A DNA stretch of 64,000 nt. Origin: Chrysopilus asiliformis. Taxonomy: Eukaryota > Arthropoda > Insecta > Diptera > Rhagionidae. The notes below the pieces were generated by a model. It made no database searches, had not been told where the DNA came from, and saw only the letters and a program-made list of their open reading frames with translations. The DNA is taken from contig OZ035960.1 in the NCBI GenBank assembly GCA_964034945.1, forward strand, positions 85,374,148 to 85,438,147, in the 5' to 3' direction. Of the stretch, positions 56,280 to 64,000 are shown piece by piece. The position numbers and the translations under genes are program-made. Every line of letters starts with the position of its first letter. Within the stretch, counting starts at the first letter, position 1.

Positions 56280-57590
56280 ATTTTTTAATACACAAAGTGA
56301 AGAGTAAAGAAGAAAACATTTCTTTGTTGTTTCTATGCTATTCAGTGTTCTTCAAAAAAAAAAAACTCCAAGCGAAGTTCATAATCTATTGCCATCATTA
56401 TAAATGACATTTTGATTTTTAAACAAAATTAAAAGAAGCCTTGGTTATTTTGTGATTCCGTTCAAGAATTACGTGAATAATACAAGGTAGTAATACTGTC
56501 ATTTAATAAATATAAACGTAATTAAAAGTAAAATCATTTTTTAGCTCTTTGTTCTGTTTTAGTTTACGTGATGGTGGAACTTGCCGAACGAAACCAAAAA
56601 TAATATATATATATATATAATTTTACTGTTGGCAATTGTGAAATATATTTGTTTAATATTTCATTTGAATGAAGCAATTAACGTTCATTACCAATTGCTA
56701 TCAACATTCATTTCAAATAATTTGAAATAAATAAAAGCAATAATTTCAGAGAGCATAAAAAATATTCAAATAAACAGAAATATAATCGCCTAAATTGAAA
56801 ATAGAGCTATAAAATAAATTTATTGATACATAAATGGTATCTTTAATCTATTTATTTGTAAATTGGCAACACGGTGAACATGAAATCAAATAATTTAACG
56901 ATTTCCTCCATAATTTCATTATATATACAACAAAGTTATGGCATTTAATTACAGTCTAAAAAGCCAAACATTTTCGCTAAACAAACAAAAGCCATTAGGC
57001 ATTGTTTTTTTATAAAAGAATTTAATTTGCTATAAGACTAAAATAAATATAAGTATAAGACACTTTGAATAAGATGAACTTGCTTGTAATTACAAACCTT
57101 TGTTTTTAAAAAAAACACAGTATAAGTATTACTTTACATGCTTTTTAGAATAAATTTAAAATATTTTATCGGAATTCAAATATTGAGAAGATTTTTTTAC
57201 TGATAAAGGATTTGTGCCGAAGCATATCGGATTTATTCGAAATTCAGGTTAAAGAGAAATCCCCGTGCGCCGGACACCTAACGTTTTAGCCAAAATAAAA
57301 TCAAAAAATATGTTTTTCCTATTACAAAGCTTCTTCGAAATTTGGTGAATAATTTTACGGACTGTTAAACGGAGCTAATGAAAAATGCAACCGTTCTATT
57401 TGAAATTCTAATGAAGAGAGATTTATTCAAGTCCAATTCTATTAACAAAGGATGACAATACAGTCATAGAAATATTAAACAGTGGGATACAAAATTCTTG
57501 TATTCTCGATATAATTCTAACACGGACACCTATAAAACATTAGAAATAACTGTAAGAGAAATAGATCTTTAATATATCAAAGTTTTTCGG
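56280..57590. other. Unassigned A+T-rich sequence
   Basis: No gene or repeat recognised; an (AT)n run lies near 56600. Confidence 0.35.
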
Positions 57591-57874
57591 GTGTTACCTA
57601 TAGCATTCAGCACCGAGACAATTTTAAGGAACCGGGTTTCGGTGCTAGAATCTTCGAGAACCGGGTACCCGGTTCTGGAACCGGTGCTGAAAATGTAAAT
57701 AAAAAATAAGAAATTACCAATAAGAAATTACCAATAAAAAATTGCACCGTTTTTATTATGAATAATTAAGAAGATACAAAACAAAAAAATTAAACAACTT
57801 CAATATAAATAAATAAAAGCTTTTAAAAAAAATTAATAAAATTCAATTCCATAAATAAAAATTTCTTATATTCT

Positions 57875-59812
57875 TTAATGGTTAGTGGCGGCTTCCTTTT
57901 TGAAATGAGACCTTAAGAAACATAATATGTCCAAACTTTCATCATTTAGTGATGATCTAATTTTTGTACATATTTTTCCAGAACTGGAAAACACGCGCTC
58001 TGATTCTACGCTCGTAGGTGGAATTGATAAAAGGTTTTCGTAACATGCCTGAAGATTCTTTCCACGATTGCCCTCAAGTTCGAAAATGGCCAACTCTCTT
58101 TTTATAACATTAGTAATATTATTCATAGTTTTTGATAGTGGGGTAATCTTGGAATCTACATCTTTGGTAATGGCACGGTTAAGCTTTTCTTTCATAGATA
58201 ATTCAATTTCAATGCCAATTTCAGCATTATTTTCTGGGTTCGATTCAGAGGACTGCTGGCTTTCTCTGTCGAGTGGATTTGATAGGCCAATTATCATGTT
58301 TACCATCGCTGTCTTTGTTAAATGTTCAAAGTTTAAAATGGAGTCTGGATCCTGTTCCGCATAATCTTGTTTGCTTTTATGTAAGTATTGCAGCAAACTC
58401 GCCACTTTTGTTCGTCGTTCATTTATACGACAACACAGCGAGTCCTTCATTTTCAAAGCAATTTCACTGGACCCCAAGTTGTTTATCATAAACAAAATCG
58501 TTGTGTCAGCTGTTAATAATGTAGCATCTCGACGGCATAAAGCTTCTGCCGCTAATTTTATTGGTTCAAGTATTGTCACTAAATCATTAATCATATTCCA
58601 CTCTTCGTCTTCGAATGAAATAGTTGAATTCAGATCGATTAAACATTTTCGAATGTTGTTTTTTAGTTTAAGAAATCGTTCAAGCATATTATAAAGGCTA
58701 TTCCACCTTGTCTTTACATCTATTACCAATTGCATTTCTTTTTCAAATTCTTCTTTGATGTATTTTTGAAGAATTTCGTTTTTAAGTGATGATTTACGAA
58801 ATAGCTTGACTACAGTTCTAACTTTGCGGATAAGGTCATCCAGATTCTCGAACAGTTTTGGTTCAGTAGCTTCCAATTCAAGTTTAAATCCCTCGTCTTG
58901 ATCATCAACACCATCACTATCACCATCTGAAATACCGTCACTGTCATTGTTGTCTGCTGCAGCTGCTTTTGGTTTCTGATATAGGATATCTAATACTGCT
59001 AAATGAATAGCGTGAGCGAAACATAGTTGCTGCTTACAGGTCAATATTTTCCCAATCTTTTGCATTACAGATGCACCGTCCGTTGTGATGCAAATGATGT
59101 CTTCATGCAAATTCAAGTCAAACATTTGCAGCCTTTCTTCAATGAGTTTGATGCAGCGTTCTGCAGGCAACGATCCACGCACTCGTACTAGTCCTAAATT
59201 CCAAAATTTACATTTAAGGTGCGCATTTATATTTAAATAGCGCCGGCTCTTACACGAAGTCCACTCGTCGAAAGTGAGGCTAAATAGCGTTCCTTGGGAT
59301 TTCAATCCTCGTAGTTCAATCTTATACTTTTCCCGAATAGTTTTTCCATATTTCATCACCATGTCCCGAATTGTTGCAGCTGATTTTGGAACTTCAAACC
59401 CACGCGCTATTAGCGACTTGCGTATCTCAATTGAACTAATGAAAATTCTGAATGGCAAACCATCGCCGGCTGTCATACGAGATAATACCGCTTCAAGAGT
59501 GTTGTCACGAACGATTAGGTAGTTTGTGAGTGTAGAATTTTGTACATTACTGCGCTTTTCTGGTGGTGCAGTTGATATTGCTGATGTACTTACAGAAGCA
59601 TATCTCTTCACAGGTCTTACTACAATCTTGTGAATACCTGTAATATGTTTATGGAGGGAACTTGTTGAACCACCTGTTGTCTTCAATTGTGTATTACATC
59701 GTATACATTTCGCAAATTCACCAGAATTGTCACGGAGAAAATGCTCCCATACTGGAGTTTTTTCAATCAGCCGCTCGCTGCATTCCTCAAATTTGATTTT
59801 TTTTGTAAACAT
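57875..59812 (-). CDS. hAT-family transposase (645 aa)
   Basis: It cuts and pastes its own element by binding the termini and using a DDE RNase-H-fold core. A BED-type zinc finger covers residues about 19-62, with Cys36, Cys39, His56 and His61. The first catalytic Asp is in FSLTFDEWTS (Asp182) and the second in CITTDGASVM (Asp245), followed by CFAHAIHL (Cys264, His267). The Trp of KTRWNSLYNM (370) is conserved in hATs. The catalytic Glu lies in PTSVESERVFSSSGK, most likely Glu605 of SER. The C-terminal dimerisation block runs on through LDILCFLRSHF. An acidic insert (residues about 288-308) separates Asp245 from the rest. Length is within the family range and no stop or frameshift is visible. 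A complete TIR-bounded element surrounds it. Activity is inferred, not shown. Confidence 0.93.
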   Translation of the reverse strand: MFTKKIKFEECSERLIEKTPVWEHFLRDNSGEFAKCIRCNTQLKTTGGSTSSLHKHITGIHKIVVRPVKRYASVSTSAISTAPPEKRSNVQNSTLTNYLIVRDNTLEAVLSRMTAGDGLPFRIFISSIEIRKSLIARGFEVPKSAATIRDMVMKYGKTIREKYKIELRGLKSQGTLFSLTFDEWTSCKSRRYLNINAHLKCKFWNLGLVRVRGSLPAERCIKLIEERLQMFDLNLHEDIICITTDGASVMQKIGKILTCKQQLCFAHAIHLAVLDILYQKPKAAAADNNDSDGISDGDSDGVDDQDEGFKLELEATEPKLFENLDDLIRKVRTVVKLFRKSSLKNEILQKYIKEEFEKEMQLVIDVKTRWNSLYNMLERFLKLKNNIRKCLIDLNSTISFEDEEWNMINDLVTILEPIKLAAEALCRRDATLLTADTTILFMINNLGSSEIALKMKDSLCCRINERRTKVASLLQYLHKSKQDYAEQDPDSILNFEHLTKTAMVNMIIGLSNPLDRESQQSSESNPENNAEIGIEIELSMKEKLNRAITKDVDSKITPLSKTMNNITNVIKRELAIFELEGNRGKNLQACYENLLSIPPTSVESERVFSSSGKICTKIRSSLNDESLDILCFLRSHFKKEAATNH

Positions 59813-60109
59813 GTCTAATATGGGGTTGCAGAAAAATTTGCGATGATTTTATGTTTTTTATAATAATGAAAATTTTACTTGCCTTCACCTAAGATTAAAA
59901 AGGACACTTGTGATTTATTTACTTCAAGTAACCGACCGGTGAAAAATACCAATTATGTTTACTCCGAACCGAACTGCCTACAAAAAACACAATATAACCT
60001 ACATATATAATAACATACTTATATAAAAAACACAACCTTACATTAAATAGAAAGGAAAGCTCTAACAAATTTTTTTGCGTTAGAAGCGTACATCCGAAAA
60101 TTACATCCG

Positions 60110-60221
60110 AAAAAAACCTAGCCACATTTTCATACACCACCAACACATGCAATCTTCCGACAGCGGAAGATTGTCGGAAGATTGCATGTGTTGGTGGTGT
60201 ATGAAAATGTGGCTAGGTTTT
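60110..60221. repeat. 50-bp-arm hairpin in the hAT 5' region
   Basis: AACCTAGCCACATTTTCATA and its continuation CACCACCAACACATGC pair with the inverted copy at about 60170-60221, across a spacer of roughly 9 bases. Pairing appears perfect through CTTCCGACA. It lies between the transposase ATG and the right TIR. Confidence 0.9.
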
Positions 60222-60850
60222 ACATGTGTTGTGTTTTGTTGGTAATTTACGCATAGGAAAGAAAGAAAAACCGCGTCCACGAATATATCGGTTATCTTTA
60301 CTCCAACGTAGGTACACGGAAAAAACCCTAGGTTTCCTAACTAGTTAAACTATGGTATGACAGCAGAAAGAGGAAGTAAGACAACAAAACCAATTTCTAT
60401 AGTGTAGTGCTTACTCTAGTGGAAGTTAATGAGGAAAGGTCTTATTTTCCATTCTATATAATAGTTGTTCCCTGCCTATACATAAAAAAACCATTTTAAC
60501 TTTACAGGAAATTTAATACTTTCTGTGAGCGCATATAAATCTATTATATTGTCGTTGTTTTAAAGAGACTTTGTAAAGAAAATGTAATCGGATGGCTTAA
60601 TTTTGCATTAATCTTTTAATTTACAGTTATTATTAACAGAAATATGTACTTACAAATATGTATTTCGTATATATTCAGCAGCGAACGAACAGTATTTTGA
60701 TATTTTAGCATGTAAGAAATTGCTTGCTTTCAGCACCGAAAACCGGGTAATTTTACCCAATTCAAACCCGGTTTTCGGTTCCAGAAAAAAGGCCGGGATT
60801 CCCGGGTACCCGGGTTTCGGGTACCCGGGATTGAATGCTCTAGTGTTACC

Positions 60851-61385
60851 TCTTGTAGATTTTCTGTTTTTGTCGATTTTACTCAAGTGTCAATTACTGG
60901 GCATATCACCCTATCTGTGTTAGCGCCACACTTTACAAATGATCTCGCTCCCTGATAGCACGTACAATAGGCTAGGACGGAGCGAAAAACCCTTCTTCAA
61001 GTTTCAAACAGCAAAGCGCTTTTGGATTACAACGTAATCGGAAAATGCATTAAAAAAATGCGGTTGCATTACATTTTAATAAAAAAAAGTACAATATTAA
61101 AATCAATAACTTATTTGGATTACGTTTTAATAAAAAAATATTTAAGAAATAATAATCTTTCGCGTGATTAAATTTTAATCTTTTTTCGATCTGGAATTGT
61201 ATACAATACCAAAAAGATTAAAACTTAGCCCAAAAAATTTTACCGTGTAGTATGGCCATGTCACTGGGTTTCAACATCCTGATATCTAGCAAATGTCCGT
61301 GTTTAGGAACCGTCCGGCGCTAGGGGACTAGCCCCTATTCTCTCTTAGTTTTTCGCGGCAAATTGAGATACAGAAGAAATTACTA
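60851..61385. other. Unassigned sequence with a lone CACGGT end
   Basis: AAAATTTTACCGTG followed by TA (about 61235-61250) looks like the right end of a CACGGT-type element, preceded by repeated GATTAAAACTTAG-like motifs. No left partner was found nearby outside the hAT. Confidence 0.4.
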
Positions 61386-61940
61386 TTTATACCCGTATGG
61401 TGAAACCAAAGGGTATATTAGATTTGCCTTACCGTTTGTAGCGCCAAGACCCCTTCATCACACACAAAAATGAATTACACCAATGTGTTTCGAATGATCA
61501 AAATCATTAATTTTTGCATGTCCGTCCGTCCGTCCGTCCGTCTGTCCGTCCGTCCGTCTGTCTGTCTGTCCGTCTGTGGCGCGGATTGCGGGCGCACGTA
61601 TGGAGCTAGAGACTTGAAATATGACGAAGATTCGTTTTTCGTAAAATGCAAGGCTAAGTTCGTTAATGGGCAAAAATGGACCATTAGAACGAAAAAGTTT
61701 TCTGCGAATATCTCAAAAACGGTGCATCTTATCAAAAAAGTTCAAGAACAAAAGTTATTTAGGATATGATTCTACAAAAAACTTCCATACATAAAAATCC
61801 GATTGGAAAAAGTTTTTAAAAATTTTATTGAAAAGTTTGACTTTAAAGTGGAATTTTGATACAACTGTTCGCCGTTCACTTAAATCACCATACGGGTTTT
61901 CAATAATTGCCAAATTGGCAATTATAGCTTTTGTTATGTT
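61386..61940 (+). mobile_element. HINE, DINE-1-like, copy 6 (plus orientation)
   Basis: It is the only copy in this direction: 5' TATACCCGTATGGTGAAACC, GTCC/GTCT tract (61520-61572), subterminal TCACCATACGGG, then palindrome ATTGCCAAATTGGCAAT and end GCTTTTGTTATG. The part beside the GTCY tract lacks the GGTACCCC run of the other copies. Confidence 0.78.
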
Positions 61941-62554
61941 TTTAATGTAGGCTTCCATATTAGAAATATTCTCTTGATAATCTAAAAACATTCATAAAAA
62001 ATATTAAATGGTTGTATGAATTAGTTACGCGCTCTATAAAGTGGAAAATAGTGCCGTTAAGTTACTCTGTTTAGAATTTCATATAAATCGGTTGAGCCGT
62101 TTTTACATAATGCCGAAACAGACTTTCATATACACCAAAATAAATCTTAAAAGTGTAATCTTCGAGACAAATACATGGAAGTATATCTAACTTTTTTAAA
62201 ACACGAATTAAAAGTATTACCACCTTACATTTTTATTATAATAAAATGACCATACGCCCCGAAGTCAGGCATGTGTCACGGGATTCCGGTAATCCTAGAT
62301 TATTCTATTTAGGATTATCCTTTATTAAACACTAGAAAAACAATTACCAAATAAAGAATGTTCAATTCTTCACAGCATAATCAAATTTACCACGACGTTT
62401 TCAATGCCACATTCACATCAGTCGTCTATTTATGTACGACGTAACCCACTGGTAAAAATATGAGTCCTCTTTTTATGTGCTATGTGGACCCAGGAGCAAA
62501 AAGAACGATGCACGAATATTGCCCTTGACTACCTTTTGGGTTTCACATTCGTTG
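61941..62554. other. Unassigned sequence
   Basis: Nothing recognised except a reversed AAATCGGTTGAGCCGTTTTT phrase near 62085. Confidence 0.35.
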
Positions 62555-62556
62555 TA

Positions 62557-63126
62557 TAGGGTCTTTCAACAAGGACATAACAATTTTGTAGTTTAATAAA
62601 AACGCACCCTAAAACTTTTTTTATGATCTGGCAATGCTAAAACGTCAGTCAAGGTTTACATTTTCATCATGGTGAAGTTCACGAACGAGCAACGTTTGGA
62701 AATTATTAAATTATTAAAACTTACTACCGAAATTCTGGGTCGGTGGTCGCAATCGTGTAATCTCGAGAAATGGTCCGGTCGAATAGCCACCTCGCTCATG
62801 CGATTTAACGCCGTTGGATTTCTTTTTATGGGGTTATGTTAAGTCGTTGGTTTATGCCAACAAGCCAACAACGTTAGAGAAGCTCAGGAACAATATCGAA
62901 CGCGAAATTGCCAACGTTCCGGCCGATATGTGTGGAAGAGTGATGGAAAATTGGCTCCAAAGAATCAATCAGTGCAAACGTGCTCGCGGTGGCCATATGA
63001 ACGACATCGAATTTCATACTTAATGTAACATCTCTACTACACCTGGAATAAATTTCAGCCCGATATCTCAATTATTCTGTGTTTTATTTAAATACAAAAT
63101 TGTTATGTCCTTGTTGAAAGACCCGA
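62557..63126 (+). mobile_element. mariner-family deletion derivative, copy 2
   Basis: It has the same TIRs as 37236-37745 (GGGTCTTTCAACAAGGACAT) and TA on both sides. It is about 60 bp longer because it keeps two short segments lost in copy 1. Confidence 0.82.
62669..63022 (+). pseudogene. mariner-family transposase, N-terminus fused to C-terminus
   Basis: The start MVKFTNEQRLEIIKLL matches the DUF4817-type helix-turn-helix leader seen in insect mariner-like transposases. After about 30 residues the frame shifts. From about 62786 it continues PRSCDLTPLDFFLWGYVKSL, then NNIEREIANVPADMCGRV and a stop after HMNDIEFHT. The Asp of CDLTPLD is the expected third catalytic residue; the region with the first two is deleted. 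Copy 1 has the same fusion point, so both come from one deleted parent. Confidence 0.75.
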
Positions 63127-63135
63127 TACTTGCAT

Positions 63136-63360
63136 TGGAAAGGTAATTTGCTCTAGTTTCATGGACTCGGGCTCTTTTTTAGCCGAGAACTTCAGGGGGA
63201 TAGGCAGCTGTCTCCTTAGACGCAATGATTTTTCCACACAGTTTTCGACGATTTTTATGCCACGGGCTAACTTTTGAACCAGTTGAGCAAATTACCTTTC
63301 CAAAGCAGGTACAAAGAATGTGAAACCCCAACTGGCTCAAAAGTTAGCCCGGGGGCATAA
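63136..63360. repeat. Two inverted-repeat pairs
   Basis: TTGGAAAGGTAATTTGCTC (63136) pairs with GAGCAAATTACCTTTCCAA (63283). GGGCTAACTTTTGAACCAG (63263) pairs with CTGGCTCAAAAGTTAGCCC (63332). The pairs interlock rather than nest, so this is probably a rearranged element. Confidence 0.7.
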
Positions 63361-64000
63361 AAAACGTCGAATCCTGCATCTTCTTTGTGTCATTTGGTTT
63401 TGTATGACGTGGTTCTTAATATGACAAGCAAATCGACGCATTTTTTTAATGGTTTAACGAGAGCGTATACGTCTCAAAGAATTTTCACTGCGGCGCATTT
63501 CTGTTTGTTAGTATTTTCAAATCTGATTCCAAGATTTTTACATTACCTCAACGCGGGCGCAAAGCCATCCAGAAATATGAAATCACCACATAATTCATTT
63601 ACCTATTCTGAACTAATACTAAGTATATTTCTAACAAACCAATCTCGAAGAATCGCCTTTCGACAATTGCACAAAAAAAGTGATTAAATGCTTAAGTTAA
63701 AGTTGTATGGAATTCCAAACGGAAAAGTCAAATGAAAATTGTACAGTAAAATTAGTAAACCAAGACATTATCAAAGCTAAAAAATCAGAAAGCCGAAACC
63801 CAAAATTATTCCATTAGCGTGCGCTTTATCACCATAAAAAGGCAAACGGTATGGCAATAAACTTAAGGAAAGGTAATCAGGTAAATCCCGGGTTTCCTGT
63901 CATGGCATGTGCTAGTTACAGGGATCCCCATAAACATAGTCACATATATAAACAAACACATTTTATTCATTCATTCGTTCATTCATATAACAAAAGATCC
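63361..64000. other. Unassigned sequence
   Basis: A 100-codon frame (63385-63687) matches nothing I recognise. A short CATTCATTCGTTCATTCAT tract ends the window. Confidence 0.35.

Larger units (their letters stand above)
57599..60842 (-). mobile_element. Complete hAT transposon (3244 bp)
   Basis: The ends TATAGCATTCA and TGAATGCTCTA are near-perfect inverted repeats. They are flanked by a perfect 8-bp duplication GTGTTACC at 57591-57598 and 60843-60850. Subterminal regions carry palindromes such as GAACCGGGTACCCGGTTC (about 57653) and repeated GGGTACCCGGG (60800-60830). The element encodes an uninterrupted transposase. A 50-bp-arm hairpin lies in the 5' region. The perfect duplication and open frame argue for recent insertion. 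Confidence 0.92.

Noticed and set aside
58068..59522. Plus-strand frames across the hAT transposase
   Set aside because: They are antisense shadows of the 645-aa minus-strand transposase.
60311..61250. A third CACGGT element running from TACACGGAAAAAACC (60311) to TTTTACCGTGTA (61250)
   Set aside because: It would cross the right boundary of the hAT (60842), which has a perfect duplication. The left match is therefore coincidental or a lone fragment; only the right end was kept as a note.
9203..61769. Frames of 65-104 codons rich in TDRQTDGQTD inside the HINE copies
   Set aside because: They are translations of the GTCY/GACR tetranucleotide tracts plus HINE flanks, in several frames at once. 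No protein is implied.

Overview
This window is repeat-dense, A+T-rich eukaryotic DNA, almost certainly from an insect and probably a fly. Three things point that way: several copies of an element built like the dipteran DINE-1/INE-1 Helentron elements, a LOA-clade LINE with RNase H next to a CR1-like LINE, and short GT..AG introns. Nothing in it is bacterial or plasmid-like. No host gene could be identified with confidence; nearly every explainable stretch is a transposable element or its remains. I worked by eye, so percent identities and copy numbers are not given. Boundaries rest on terminal inverted repeats (TIRs) and target-site duplications (TSDs) that I could read directly.

Layout. 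1-1862 and 11656-13224 are two inverted copies of a pogo-type element with a C-terminal PHD finger, each carrying the same Helitron at the same point. 3245-4281 holds a hAT MITE and a TA-flanked element. 4631-7421 is a four-element nest: an outer TIR element containing a TA element and a hAT, the hAT itself split by a Harbinger. 8141-11020 has a Helitron, two Helentron-like elements and a perfect 123-bp-arm hairpin. 14626-19213 has a third Helentron-like element, a TAA-flanked MITE, and a hAT derivative holding three further inverted-repeat modules. 20558-27767 has an old dispersed repeat, a second Helitron family, simple repeats, an inverted repeat and two LINE fragments. 28990-37745 has TIR elements (one with a MADF exon), two tRNA-derived SINEs and a mariner deletion derivative. 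40151-47824 is a run of small DNA transposons.

The most interesting locus is 48330-53742. It is a 5.4-kb element with about 30-bp TIRs starting CACGGTCG, flanked by TA. It carries a six-exon gene whose exons join into one uninterrupted 487-codon reading frame once introns and a later piggyBac-type insertion (TTAA-flanked, 49082-50735) are removed. The product is not a transposase I recognise. From memory it resembles a large, uncharacterised multicopy protein family best known from fish genomes. If that holds, this locus shows such a gene packaged inside a TIR transposon.

The second highlight is 57599-60842, a structurally complete hAT transposon with a perfect 8-bp duplication and an uninterrupted 645-aa transposase containing a BED finger and the DDE residues. 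The right end of the window has a sixth Helentron-like element, a second mariner deletion derivative and a small inverted-repeat cluster.
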